From positions 1,240,001-1,304,000 of the forward strand of contig DAJPGJ010000001.1 in NCBI GenBank assembly GCA_025992705.1: a stretch of 64,000 nt of DNA, given 5' to 3'. This stretch comes from Coriobacteriaceae bacterium. GTDB taxonomy: Bacteria > Actinomycetota > Coriobacteriia > Coriobacteriales > QAMH01. A program made the position numbers and the translations under genes. Under the pieces are notes generated by a model. The model was not told the DNA's origin. It was given only the letters and a program-made list of their open reading frames with translations, and did not search any database. Positions 36,341-45,447 of the stretch are shown piece after piece (the stretch's first letter is position 1; each line of letters begins with the position of its first letter).

Positions 36341-37720
36341 CTACAGGAAGAACAGCAGGCTGTCGATGATGAAGACCGGTATGAGGAACGCGAGCGCCCA
36401 GCCGATGTAGCCGAAGAAGCTCGGCATCTTGACGCCGGCGCCCTCGGCGATATTCTTGACCATGAAGTTGGGGGCGTTTCCGATGTAGGTCACCGCGCCC
36501 ATGAACACCGCGCCGGCCGATATGGCGAGCAGGATCGTCGGATCCACGGAACCCACCGTAGTCGCCACCGCGCCGGCCGCGTCGGTGCCCAGGGCCCCGG
36601 CCGTGGTGAGGAAGACCACGTAGGTCGGCGAGTTGTCGAGGAACGACGACAGCGCGCCGGTGGCCCAGAAGAACCCCAGCGGCGAGTCCAGCCCGAGCGA
36701 TCCGCCGTAGGCGCGCAGGATGGCCAGCGCCGGAATCATCGTGATGAAGATGCCGATGAAGAGCTTGGCGACCTCGGCGATGGGCGCCCACTCGAAGTTG
36801 TTGCGCGAGCGGTCGTCCTTCGAGGTCGTGACCCAGGACAGGGCGGCGGCCAGCAGTATGAGGGCGATCTGGACGACGTATTCCACCCCGATGTGCACCC
36901 CGAAGACGCCGAAGCCGAAGGTCATCCCCGTCTCGGCGTCGATGAACGCCTCGAGCTGCGGGATGAGGCCGTTGAGGATGACGCCCGCGATGACGAGCAG
37001 GAGGAGGAACAGGTTGTGCCAGCCCTGCAGGTGGATGGGCACGCGGTCGTCGGCGCGGGACAGCAGCTCGAGCTTCTCGCGGCTCTCGCGTGGCTCGCGG
37101 CGCGTGAAGTAGCGGTCGACGACGACGAACAGGCCGATGAGCAGGACGGTGTTGGCGAGCAGCAGCGGCCAGATGTGTTGCAGCGTCCAGAAGAACGGCA
37201 CGCCGCGCAGGTAGCCGAGGAACAGCGGCGGATCGCCCAGCGGCGTGAGGCAGCCGCCGGCGTTTGCGACCAGGAAGATGAAGAAGACGACGATGTGCGC
37301 GCGGTACTTGCGCCACAGGTTGGCGCGCAAAAGCGGCCGTATGAGCAGCATGGCCGCGCCGGTGGTGCCGACCCAGCTCGCCAGCAGCGTGCCGATGAGC
37401 AGCATGATGACGTTGTTTCTCGTCGTACCGGCGATGGTGCCTCCCACGTGTATGCCGCCGGCCACGACGTAGAGCCCGAGCAGGAGCACGATGAAGGGAA
37501 TGTAGTCGCCGATGACGACCTCGGCGAGCTGCTCGGCCGTGACCTCGGCCCCGTAGGCGAAGACGAAGGGCACGAGGAACAGCAGCGCCCACGCGAGGGC
37601 GACGAGCAGCTGGTGCTTCTCCCACCACTCGGCCTTCACGAGCGGGAAGATGGCAATGGACAGCAACATGCCCGCGAAGGGGATGATGCTCCATATGGGA
37701 AGTGTTTGGCCAAGTTCCAT
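36341..37720 (-). CDS. NhaD-type sodium:proton antiporter (ArsB/NhaD superfamily)
   Basis: A 459-residue membrane protein with about 12 hydrophobic helices. Motifs such as GGCLTPLGDPPLFLGYL (near residue 155) and DNSPTYVVFL (near 365) are typical of NhaD/ion-transporter superfamily members, which exchange Na+ for H+. The DNA is clearly more GC-rich than its neighbours and all six frames are open for long stretches, suggesting different origin. It is transcribed away from the hydratase gene. Confidence 0.85.
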   Translation of the reverse strand: MELGQTLPIWSIIPFAGMLLSIAIFPLVKAEWWEKHQLLVALAWALLFLVPFVFAYGAEVTAEQLAEVVIGDYIPFIVLLLGLYVVAGGIHVGGTIAGTTRNNVIMLLIGTLLASWVGTTGAAMLLIRPLLRANLWRKYRAHIVVFFIFLVANAGGCLTPLGDPPLFLGYLRGVPFFWTLQHIWPLLLANTVLLIGLFVVVDRYFTRREPRESREKLELLSRADDRVPIHLQGWHNLFLLLLVIAGVILNGLIPQLEAFIDAETGMTFGFGVFGVHIGVEYVVQIALILLAAALSWVTTSKDDRSRNNFEWAPIAEVAKLFIGIFITMIPALAILRAYGGSLGLDSPLGFFWATGALSSFLDNSPTYVVFLTTAGALGTDAAGAVATTVGSVDPTILLAISAGAVFMGAVTYIGNAPNFMVKNIAEGAGVKMPSFFGYIGWALAFLIPVFIIDSLLFFL

Positions 37721-37837
37721 AGGATATTCCAGAGCGCTTTAGTACAATCGAGTGTTAACTATACCATTACACGTATGGGATTGGGTCAAAAAACGCACGT
37801 CAAAACAGGTGACGGCATCGAAGCGGAAGGACTATCC

Positions 37838-40120
37838 ATGGTTAAGCTCACTGACAAAGGCGCCTACCTTATCGATGGCACACAGCTCGTCTTGGAGGAT
37901 GAGCAAGAACGCCTCGAACAGCTAGGCATCACCTCTGCTGAGCGCGACAAGGCACATGAGGGCACGATTGCCCATCGCATACTCACGTCACATACCATCA
38001 CGGACAATCCTGAGCACCTTCGCATCAAATTCGACGCGATGGCAAGCCACGACATCACCTACGTTGGCATCATTCAGACCGCGCGCGCGTCTGGCATGGA
38101 GCGCTTTCCCCTGCCCTACGTGCTCACCTGCTGCCATAACTCGCTATGCGCCGTGGGTGGCACGATCAACGACGATGACCACTTCTTCGGTTTGTCCGCG
38201 GCCAAGAAGTACGGCGGCATCTACGTGCCGCCTCATATCGCCGTCATCCACCAGTTCATGCGCGAGAACTTCGCCGGTTGCGGCAAGATGATCCTCGGCA
38301 GCGATTCCCACACCCGCTACGGTGCACTTGGCACGATGGCCATCGGCGAGGGCGGTGGCGAGCTCGACAAGCAACTGCTTGGCGATACCTACGACATCGC
38401 CTATCCCGATGTCGTAGCGATCTACCTCACGGGCGCACCTCAGCCCGGCGTCGGACCGATGGACGTGGCGCTTGCCATCGTGAGCGCCGTCTACAAATCC
38501 GGCTTCGTGAAGAACAAGGTCATGGAGTTCGTCGGCCCTGGCATCGCGTCGCTTCCCACCGACTACCGCAACGGCATTGACGTCATGACGACCGAAACAA
38601 CCTGCCTGTCGAGCATCTGGCAAACCGACGACGACACCAAGGCATGGCTTGACCTGCACAAACGCGACGATGACTACCGCGAGCTCAAGCCCGCACATGT
38701 CGCCTACTACGATGCGCTCGTCGAGGTCGACCTCTCAGCAATCAAGCCCATGATCGCTCTGCCCTTCCATCCTTCTAATGCCTATACGATCGACGCGCTC
38801 TACGAGAACCTCGAGGACATCCTGCGCGAAACGGAACTTGCTGCCGAGAAGGTCGCCGAGGGACGCGCACACTTCAGCCTGCTCGACAAGGTGACGAGCG
38901 ACGGCAAGCTCGCATGCCAGCAAGGCGTCATCGCCGGATGTGCCGGCGGCACCTACAGCAACATCGTCGAAGCCGCCCATGCACTCAAGGGTGCCTCAAC
39001 CGGCTACGATGAGTTCTACCTTTCGGTATATCCCTCTTCACAGCCGGTCTTCATCGACCTCGACCGCAAGGGGCTGCTCGCCGACCTCATGGATGCCGGC
39101 GCCATCGTGCGCACGGCGTTTTGCGGCCCGTGCTTTGGCGCGGGTGACACCCCGGCGCACAATGCCCTGTCCATACGTCACGCGACGCGCAACTTCCCCA
39201 ATCGAGAGGGTTCCAAGCCGCAAAACGGCCAGATGGCCGCCGTCGCGCTCATGGATGCCCGCTCGATTGCGGCAACGGCCGCCAACGGCGGAAAGCTCAC
39301 GAGCGCGACCGAGCTTGACTGCTGGGGCGATATCCCCGCCTACAACTACGACGACCGCGCCTATCAATCTCGCGTGTACTGGGGATTCGGCAAGGCCAAT
39401 GAGGAGCAGGAGCTGCGCTACGGTCCCAACATCAAGGACTGGCCCGAGCAAGAGCCGTTGGCCGACAACATCCTGCTGCGGATCGTCTCCAAGATCGAGG
39501 ACGAGGTCACGACGACCGACGAGCTCATCCCGAGCGGAGAGACCTCCTCGTATCGCTCCAACCCTCTGGGACTTGCCGAGTTCACGCTCTCACGCCGCGA
39601 TCCCGACTACGTACGTCGCGCCAAGCAAGTGCGTGACTTCGAGCAGGCGCGCCTGGCCGGCGAACTGCCCGACGAGCTTTCCGCAATCTACGAGGCCATC
39701 CACGGCATCACGGGCTTCGAAAACGTCGATGCGAGCAGTATCGAGATCGGATCGACCATCTACGCACGTAAGCCGGGCGACGGCTCAGCACGCGAGCAGG
39801 CGGCGAGCTGCCAGCGCGTGCTCGGTGCGTTGGCCAACATCGTCGAGGAATACGCCACCAAACGCTATCGCAGCAACTGCATGAACTGGGGCATGCTGCC
39901 CTTCCAATACGCCGGCGATGTCGAGCTTCTCAACGTGGGCGACTGGGTTTTCGTGCCGGGCATCCGCGACGCGCTCGATGGCGACCTCTCGCATATCCGC
40001 GCCTTCGTCATCGGCGATGCAGGCGCACGAGAGATCGAACTGTCGATCGCCGACATGACAAGCGAGGAGCGTGCCATCGTCAAGGCAGGATGCCTCATCA
40101 ACTACAACCGCGAGAAGTAA
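37838..40120 (+). CDS. Aconitase-family hydratase
   Basis: A 760-residue iron-sulfur hydro-lyase. Cluster ligands are visible: a Cys in TCCHNSLC (near 93-97) and the CGPCFGAGDTP motif (near 430), plus GSDSHTRYGALG (near 154) for substrate binding. Length and order of domains match aconitase-like hydratases of Coriobacteriia rather than two-subunit LeuCD. Likely citrate/isocitrate isomerisation, possibly to feed glutamate synthesis. The start MVKLTDK has GGAAGGA upstream; an ATG at 37774 has no ribosome site. Confidence 0.85.
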   Translation: MVKLTDKGAYLIDGTQLVLEDEQERLEQLGITSAERDKAHEGTIAHRILTSHTITDNPEHLRIKFDAMASHDITYVGIIQTARASGMERFPLPYVLTCCHNSLCAVGGTINDDDHFFGLSAAKKYGGIYVPPHIAVIHQFMRENFAGCGKMILGSDSHTRYGALGTMAIGEGGGELDKQLLGDTYDIAYPDVVAIYLTGAPQPGVGPMDVALAIVSAVYKSGFVKNKVMEFVGPGIASLPTDYRNGIDVMTTETTCLSSIWQTDDDTKAWLDLHKRDDDYRELKPAHVAYYDALVEVDLSAIKPMIALPFHPSNAYTIDALYENLEDILRETELAAEKVAEGRAHFSLLDKVTSDGKLACQQGVIAGCAGGTYSNIVEAAHALKGASTGYDEFYLSVYPSSQPVFIDLDRKGLLADLMDAGAIVRTAFCGPCFGAGDTPAHNALSIRHATRNFPNREGSKPQNGQMAAVALMDARSIAATAANGGKLTSATELDCWGDIPAYNYDDRAYQSRVYWGFGKANEEQELRYGPNIKDWPEQEPLADNILLRIVSKIEDEVTTTDELIPSGETSSYRSNPLGLAEFTLSRRDPDYVRRAKQVRDFEQARLAGELPDELSAIYEAIHGITGFENVDASSIEIGSTIYARKPGDGSAREQAASCQRVLGALANIVEEYATKRYRSNCMNWGMLPFQYAGDVELLNVGDWVFVPGIRDALDGDLSHIRAFVIGDAGAREIELSIADMTSEERAIVKAGCLINYNREK

Positions 40121-40171
40121 AGGTTAAACCCTCGTTTCGTCCATCAAAAGAAGGGCGCACGCGAAGACATT

Positions 40172-40180
40172 TGCTATAGA
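40172..40180 (+). promoter_or_regulatory. Possible extended -10 promoter of ilvE
   Basis: TGCTATAGA (40172-40180) matches an extended -10 element 46 bases before the GTG start. No clear -35 is visible. Confidence 0.4.
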
Positions 40181-40226
40181 ATCAATGGCTACGTGAACAC
40201 ACGGCCGATGGATGGAGATGATTGCC

Positions 40227-41264
40227 GTGACGCAGAAGAAGGACCTGGATTGGGGCGAGCTTAGCTTCAGCTACATGGAGACTGACTTCAGCTACGTCTG
40301 CGAGTACAAGGACGGTGCCTGGGGCGCAGGTGAGCTTACGCCCGACCACAACATCACCATAAGCGAATGCGCCGGCATTCTACACTACTGCCAGGAATGC
40401 TTCGAGGGCCTCAAGGCATACACGACCGAAGACGGGTCGATCGTCTGCTTCCGCCCCGACCTCAACGCCGAGCGCATGTACGAGACCGCGGAACGTCTCT
40501 GCATGCCGCCCTTCCCCAAGGAGCGCTTCATCGAAGCCGTCAAGGAAGTCGTCAAGGCAAACGAGGCCTGGGTCCCGCCCTTCGGGAGCGGTGCCACGCT
40601 CTACATCCGTCCCTTCATGTTTGCATCGGGCAAGGTCATCGGTGTCAAGCCGGCCGACGAATACCAGTTCCGCATTCTTGTCACGCCTGTCGGCCCGTAC
40701 TACAAGGGCGGCGCCGTGCCTATCCACATCTGCGTGAGCGCCTACGATCGCGCCGCACCGCGCGGCACCGGCAACATCAAGGCGGGCCTCAACTACGCGA
40801 TGAGCCTCCAGGCCAACGTCGAGGCCCATGCCAACGGCTTTGCCGAGAACCTCTACCTCGATTCGCAGAGCCGCACCTACGTGGAAGAAGCCGGCGGCGC
40901 CAACATCATCTTCGTGAACAAGGAGGGCACGCTCGTCGTTCCGCAAAGCCATACGGACTCCATCCTGCCTTCCATCACGCGTCGCTCGCTCGTGGTCGTC
41001 GCACGCGACATGCTCGGCATGAAGGTCGACGAGCGCCCCGTCAAGATGAGCGAGGTCGAGGCCGGTGACTTCGTCGAGGCCGGCCTGTGCGGTACGGCAG
41101 CCGTCATCAGCCCCGTCGGCAAAATCACCTACAACGACGAGGTCATCGAAATCAGCGGAATGGAGAAGCCCGGCCCCGTCATGACCAAGCTGCGCGAGAC
41201 GCTCACCGGTATCCAAAGCGGCGAAATCGAAGGTCCTGAAGGCTGGGTCGTCACGATCGACTAG
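40227..41264 (+). CDS. ilvE: Branched-chain amino acid aminotransferase
   Basis: Class IV PLP enzyme of 345 residues that interconverts Leu, Ile, Val and their keto acids using glutamate/2-oxoglutarate. The PLP Lys is in GTGNIKAGLNYA (near residue 184), the glycine-rich CFEGLKAY and the late GLCGTAAVISPV loop are typical. A GTG start at 40227 is preferred because GGAG lies 9 bases before it; the ATG at 40212 overlaps that site. A strong bidirectional terminator follows. Confidence 0.93.
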   Translation: MTQKKDLDWGELSFSYMETDFSYVCEYKDGAWGAGELTPDHNITISECAGILHYCQECFEGLKAYTTEDGSIVCFRPDLNAERMYETAERLCMPPFPKERFIEAVKEVVKANEAWVPPFGSGATLYIRPFMFASGKVIGVKPADEYQFRILVTPVGPYYKGGAVPIHICVSAYDRAAPRGTGNIKAGLNYAMSLQANVEAHANGFAENLYLDSQSRTYVEEAGGANIIFVNKEGTLVVPQSHTDSILPSITRRSLVVVARDMLGMKVDERPVKMSEVEAGDFVEAGLCGTAAVISPVGKITYNDEVIEISGMEKPGPVMTKLRETLTGIQSGEIEGPEGWVVTID

Positions 41265-41291
41265 CGGACTCGCCATTTCGGCCAGAGATGC

Positions 41292-41331
41292 AAAATGAGA
41301 CAGTTGCTCAGAGCAACTGTCTCATTTTTTC
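41292..41331. terminator. Bidirectional terminator after ilvE
   Basis: A perfect 18-bp inverted repeat AAAATGAGACAGTTGCTC (41292-41309) and its complement (41311-41328), ending in T6 on the plus strand and starting with AAAA, so it can end transcription from ilvE and from the convergent gene. Confidence 0.9.
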
Positions 41332-41367
41332 AGGTGGGACAAATGACCTGTCCCCTTGTCCCACCTG
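41331..41367. repeat. GGTGGGACAA inverted repeat
   Basis: CAGGTGGGACAA (41331-41342) and TTGTCCCACCTG (41356-41367) form a perfect 12-bp hairpin with a 13-base loop GACCTGTCC core. Hairpins with this wording occur between genes in many bacteria; it looks like a REP-type repeat rather than a second terminator. Confidence 0.6.
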
Positions 41368-41372
41368 CCCGC

Positions 41373-42476
41373 TTATTCGTTATCGCGACCGAGGGGCTTC
41401 TTCGAGCGCGCTTCGTACTCCTCCTGGGTAAGTGGTGAAACAAGAAAGTCGTCATTGAGCATGCGCAGGAAGTCGTTAACCTCGCGGTTGGTCGTAAGCA
41501 TGATTTTGCCGTCCTCGTTGAACTTGAGCTTGCGGCTGTAGTACGCGATACGATTGGCACGCATCTCGAGCTCCTCGGGCTCAAGCTCTGCAACAGGCGA
41601 ACCCTCGCGCTGCATCTTGAGAAGCTTGTTTGCCACGCCCCTGCTTGCGTCGATGCGCTCATCGAGCTTCTCGAAATCGGCGACGATGCCGTCGAGTGTA
41701 TCTGCATAGTCCTTGGCGCGTTGGCTCACGAGCTTGTTGAACTTGAACAGTATCTCGAGCGCGCGCAAGTTGCGGAAGAAGACATTGTCGCCGAAGAGCA
41801 CGAAGTCGAAGGTCGTCCCCACGCGGATAGAGCGGCTCGCAAACGCTTGCGGCTCGCTTTGGGCACCGTCAAAGAGCAGGTAGCTCGACTTTTGCTGAAT
41901 CCACATACGCTGCGTGCGCTGAAAGGCCACCACGCACTGCGCACTGCCATCAGTACCCGTCACGTACTTGAAGAGAAGACCGCATACCTGCGCGACATCC
42001 TCGGCAGCGAGCGTACGGGCAGGAGCGCCGTCAATTACACGACCGTCAATCGCCTTCAGGAAGTGGACGAAGCGCATCACATCGTCGGTCTCCTCGACTT
42101 CTTCCTCCTCGGCACCACGCGCCATACGCACGCGTGACAAGTCGTCATCGAACATCGAGCGCGGTGCGACGCCGATGCATACCTTGTCGGTGAAAAGTTC
42201 CTCGATGGGTGCATAGACAACACCCTCGAGGTTGTCCTCGCCACGCACCTCCTTGTAACCGAAATCGAGAAAGGCGCGATCGAAGAGACGCTCGTTGAGC
42301 AGACGGGACGCGTCATCCTCATTGCCGCAATCGTGCACGAGGCAGATCTCGAATGGCATGGCAGGGTCTTCGGTCTCGATGACGGCGTAGGTGGCGACAT
42401 GAGCGTGCAGGTTGGCATCGGCTTGCTCGAGCGCACTGAGAAGCGCGACCTTGTCGTTCTTGTACTCTGCAATCAT
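41373..42476 (-). CDS. DUF4868-like protein, similar to the Kiwa component KwaB
   Basis: A 367-residue soluble protein. The central TTFDFVLFGDNVFFRN stretch (near 224-239) and the end with DDFLVSPLTQEEYEARSKKPL-like wording (near 340-360) fit the DUF4868 family as I know it, which includes KwaB of the Kiwa anti-phage system. KwaA, its membrane partner, is absent on either side. GGAAGGGACGTCTC precedes the ATG. It is divergent from murB and converges on ilvE. The family call rests on memory of motifs and is not certain. Confidence 0.5.
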   Translation of the reverse strand: MIAEYKNDKVALLSALEQADANLHAHVATYAVIETEDPAMPFEICLVHDCGNEDDASRLLNERLFDRAFLDFGYKEVRGEDNLEGVVYAPIEELFTDKVCIGVAPRSMFDDDLSRVRMARGAEEEEVEETDDVMRFVHFLKAIDGRVIDGAPARTLAAEDVAQVCGLLFKYVTGTDGSAQCVVAFQRTQRMWIQQKSSYLLFDGAQSEPQAFASRSIRVGTTFDFVLFGDNVFFRNLRALEILFKFNKLVSQRAKDYADTLDGIVADFEKLDERIDASRGVANKLLKMQREGSPVAELEPEELEMRANRIAYYSRKLKFNEDGKIMLTTNREVNDFLRMLNDDFLVSPLTQEEYEARSKKPLGRDNE

Positions 42477-42585
42477 GAGACGTCCCTTCCGGCTAAATTG
42501 GTCACGGGCGGGTATTGTAGCTCATAGCCGGGACATTGTCGGGTATCATGCGTACAAGCAATACGATGACAACGAAGGTTATTCC

Positions 42586-43503
42586 ATGGATACAGATACA
42601 CTTGCCCGCATGCTCACAAATGCAATCGATGCCGAGAGGCTCCAGGCCAACGAGCCCATGAGCAAGCACACCACCTTCAAGGTGGGCGGTCCCGTTGACT
42701 TCTTCATCTCGATTGCCTCTGTTGACGAGCTCGTCGCCATCCTCGAGGCATGCCGTACGGCAAACGCTCCCTGGCATGTCATCGGCTGCGGCAGCGACCT
42801 TCTCGTCGCAGATGCCGGCCTCTCGGGCGTGTGCATATGTCTCGGCGAGCACTTTTGCGATATCCGCATTGATGGCACGCGGCTCATCGCCAAGGCAGGT
42901 GCCACGAACGAGCAGGTCGCCGAGGCAGCTTGCGCGGCAGGGCTCACGGGCTACGAATTTGCCAGCGGCATTCCCGGCAGCATCGGCGGTGCCGCCATCA
43001 TGAACGCAGGCGCCTATGACGGAGAGTTCGCCCACGTATGCATCGAGGTCCAGTGCCTGACCCCGGATGGGCGCATCATCACCGTTCCCGCATCTGAGGC
43101 AGACTGGCGCTATCGTCATTCCATGATGTCGGATGAGGGCTACATCATCCTCGAGGCAACGCTTCAGCTCGTGCCCTGGGACAAGAAGCAGATTCGCGCT
43201 CGCATGGACGAGCTCACCGAGCAGCGCTGCGCCAAGCAGCCCCTCGAGCTCGGCAGCGCCGGTTCCACCTTCAAGCGACCGCTTGGACACTATGCCGGCA
43301 AGCTCATCGATGATGCGGGCATGCGCGGACACACCCGTGGCGGTGCACAGGTCTCTTCCAAGCATTGCGGTTTCGTCGTCAACATGGGTACGGCAACCGC
43401 CCGCGACGTGCGCCAGGTCATCGAGGACGTGCAAAACGCCGTCTTCGCCGACTCCGGCGTCAAACTCGAGCCAGAAGTCCGCATGTGGGGATTCGACGAC
43501 TAG
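42586..43503 (+). CDS. murB: UDP-N-acetylenolpyruvoylglucosamine reductase
   Basis: FAD enzyme of 305 residues making UDP-N-acetylmuramate for peptidoglycan. Motifs: HTTFKVGGPVD (FAD binding, near 25), GCGSDLLVAD (near 66), GIPGSIGGAAIMNAGAYDGE (near 127), GSAGSTFKRP with the catalytic Ser (near 224), and SSKHCGFVVN. Layout fits type II MurB. The start MDTDTLAR follows GAAGG. Its stop overlaps that of elp3 on the other strand by 4 bases. Confidence 0.95.
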   Translation: MDTDTLARMLTNAIDAERLQANEPMSKHTTFKVGGPVDFFISIASVDELVAILEACRTANAPWHVIGCGSDLLVADAGLSGVCICLGEHFCDIRIDGTRLIAKAGATNEQVAEAACAAGLTGYEFASGIPGSIGGAAIMNAGAYDGEFAHVCIEVQCLTPDGRIITVPASEADWRYRHSMMSDEGYIILEATLQLVPWDKKQIRARMDELTEQRCAKQPLELGSAGSTFKRPLGHYAGKLIDDAGMRGHTRGGAQVSSKHCGFVVNMGTATARDVRQVIEDVQNAVFADSGVKLEPEVRMWGFDD

Positions 43504-45308
43504 ACATCCCGCGTCTGATAGAGCGTGCCATCCACGAAGCCGAGCTTGCGATAGTAGTCACGCGTCCCAACGGAACTGATGACGTTGATGCGGGTAAACC
43601 CCGCATCACGCGCGATGGCGCAGGCCCGCTCGACGAGCTGTTTACCCAGCCCCAAGTGCTGCGCACTGCCATCGACCCGATGCAAGTTCGCGACTTGCCC
43701 GTAGACGTGTACCTCGCGAATCATTGCACAGCCAAGTTCCTCGGGCAGTTCGCTTGTATGAATGGTCATATATTCCACATGCGGTAGTGACAGACGCAGA
43801 AAGCCGACGATCTTTCCCTGCGGCGTCACCCATTGCAAGAAGCGCTCACTCGTATTCGTCGTCTCGTAGGCGACTTCGTCGAGTCGCAAATCATTGGTGT
43901 CGACCTCCTCGCCGGCGATTTCGCGGTAGCGAATCTCGCGTACCGCCTGATCGTGCAGGATCTCGGAAGCCTCGACCATTTGACGCAGGTTCGTTTTCTT
44001 GCTGCCGGCAATGATATCCTGCGCCGATATGTCACGAATCATGCGCGAGACGCGCGTGAACGTTGGGGTCACGCATATATCGTGCGCAAGCAGGGCGATG
44101 AGCTCGTCTTCGCTATAAGGACGCCACTCCCCCGCATCATGCTTGGCTACAAGCCCCGTTCCTTCCACGAGCACGCAGGGATAGAGCTTGACCTCATCGG
44201 GCTGGAAGGCGACATCGCCCACGAAACGCTCGTAATCGCTCCTGTCACCCTCTGCGTCGGAGCCATACAGGTTAAGCATGAAGTGCGTATGAATCTTGAA
44301 GCCGAAGATGCGCAGCAGCTCGAAGGCACGACGCAGGGAATCTTCGCTTGCAGGGCGATTGTTGAGCGCGAGGACCTCCGGACGCAGGCTTTGCACGCCG
44401 ATTTGCACTTTCGTGCATCCGAGCAGACGTAATCGCGCAAGCGTCGCCACATCGAGGGCCTCGGGACGCGTCTCGACGACGAGCCCGACGACGCGGTGCG
44501 CACCGTGTTCGTTGATATGCTGTTGCTCGCCAAGCTCGACAAGGTCAGCCGTCTGCCACGATGCGATACGCTCCCACGGACTTTCCGTACCGTAGAGGCT
44601 ACCGATGGCTTCGTTATAGTCGAGCAGACCTTCGTTTACCTGGCTCTGAACCTCACGAGTTTGCTCTTCGAGAACCTTGTCACGTCCGTCGATACCAGCC
44701 ATACGATAGCGTTCGCGTCGAATCCTCAGCTTTTCATCTGAGACAGGCGCCTCGTTGAGCGCACGAAAGAGCTCCGTCATGAACCAGGTCTGATAGCCCT
44801 GCGGGTAATCGGTCCAGGAGCCACCGAGAATGATGAGCTCGATCTTGTCACAAGCATGCCCCATCTGCGTAAGCGCACGTAGACGCGAGGCAACTTGCAA
44901 GTAGGGATCGAAGTAATTGCGCTCGGCGCGCTGACAGGCCGGCTCGCGATGCAGGTAGCTCTTGGGCATGCGCACGTCATTGGGACAATACAGGCAGTTG
45001 CCCGAGCAAGGCGCGGGCTTGGTGATTACCGTGATGGTGGCGACACCACTTGCCGTACGGCGCGGTTTCATGCGCAGCGTCACGAAGAGCTGACGTTCGA
45101 GCCCCTCGTCAACGCCGAGCTGCGCCCAGGCAGCCGAATCTTCTTCCTTGAGCTTGAGATAATATGGCAGCAAACGCTTCTTGGAATACTTGCGCTCACG
45201 TGTGCCGGCCCGCTTGTTATGGCGATTGAGGATCTGGCCAAGTGCAAGGGCGTCAAGCTCCCCTTGGGCACGTATGGCATCGAGTATGTCAACGAGTACT
45301 TCGTACAT
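43500..45308 (-). CDS. elp3: tRNA uridine-34 carboxymethylation enzyme Elp3 (radical SAM/acetyltransferase)
   Basis: A 602-residue homologue of eukaryotic and archaeal Elp3. The radical-SAM cysteines are in KPAPCSGNCLYCPND (Cys-x3-Cys-x2-Cys, near residue 100) and the acetyl-CoA-binding GNAT domain is C-terminal (about 490-600, with GLGKQLVERA and DYYRKLGF). It forms cm5U34 from acetyl-CoA and SAM in tRNA. The start MYEVLVD was chosen; further upstream the frame reads through foldback repeat copy 3. No clear ribosome site. The upstream gene encodes a Trm9-like methyltransferase. Confidence 0.92.
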   Translation of the reverse strand: MYEVLVDILDAIRAQGELDALALGQILNRHNKRAGTRERKYSKKRLLPYYLKLKEEDSAAWAQLGVDEGLERQLFVTLRMKPRRTASGVATITVITKPAPCSGNCLYCPNDVRMPKSYLHREPACQRAERNYFDPYLQVASRLRALTQMGHACDKIELIILGGSWTDYPQGYQTWFMTELFRALNEAPVSDEKLRIRRERYRMAGIDGRDKVLEEQTREVQSQVNEGLLDYNEAIGSLYGTESPWERIASWQTADLVELGEQQHINEHGAHRVVGLVVETRPEALDVATLARLRLLGCTKVQIGVQSLRPEVLALNNRPASEDSLRRAFELLRIFGFKIHTHFMLNLYGSDAEGDRSDYERFVGDVAFQPDEVKLYPCVLVEGTGLVAKHDAGEWRPYSEDELIALLAHDICVTPTFTRVSRMIRDISAQDIIAGSKKTNLRQMVEASEILHDQAVREIRYREIAGEEVDTNDLRLDEVAYETTNTSERFLQWVTPQGKIVGFLRLSLPHVEYMTIHTSELPEELGCAMIREVHVYGQVANLHRVDGSAQHLGLGKQLVERACAIARDAGFTRINVISSVGTRDYYRKLGFVDGTLYQTRDV

Positions 45309-45334
45309 GATGCACGATTTTAGCGCGATACAAA

Positions 45335-45438
45335 GCGCGTGGGCAGCACGCCTCGCCTCGATGGTCGCTCCCCGACGGCCCACTTCGTGGTCCTTTCGGC
45401 TCGCTCCCTTAGACCTCGGCTCGGCGCGCTGTCCGCGC
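45335..45438 (+). repeat. Foldback repeat R, copy 3
   Basis: Lies in the 139-bp gap between the Trm9-like and elp3 genes, which are co-directional. Arms GCGCGTGGGCAGCACGCC (45335) and GGCGCGCTGTCCGCGC (45423) pair over most of their length. The inner hairpin is CCAC-TTC-GTGG, a compensated change from CCGC-TTC-GCGG in copies 1 and 2. Confidence 0.85.
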
Positions 45439-45447
45439 TTATGCTGT

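Noticed and set aside
36293..37837. Long plus-strand open frame running into the aconitase-family gene
   Set aside because: The first 500 codons are the antisense of the NhaD-type antiporter gene, very rich in Arg, Glu, Asp and Gly, with no domain; the real hydratase start at 37838 has a ribosome site.
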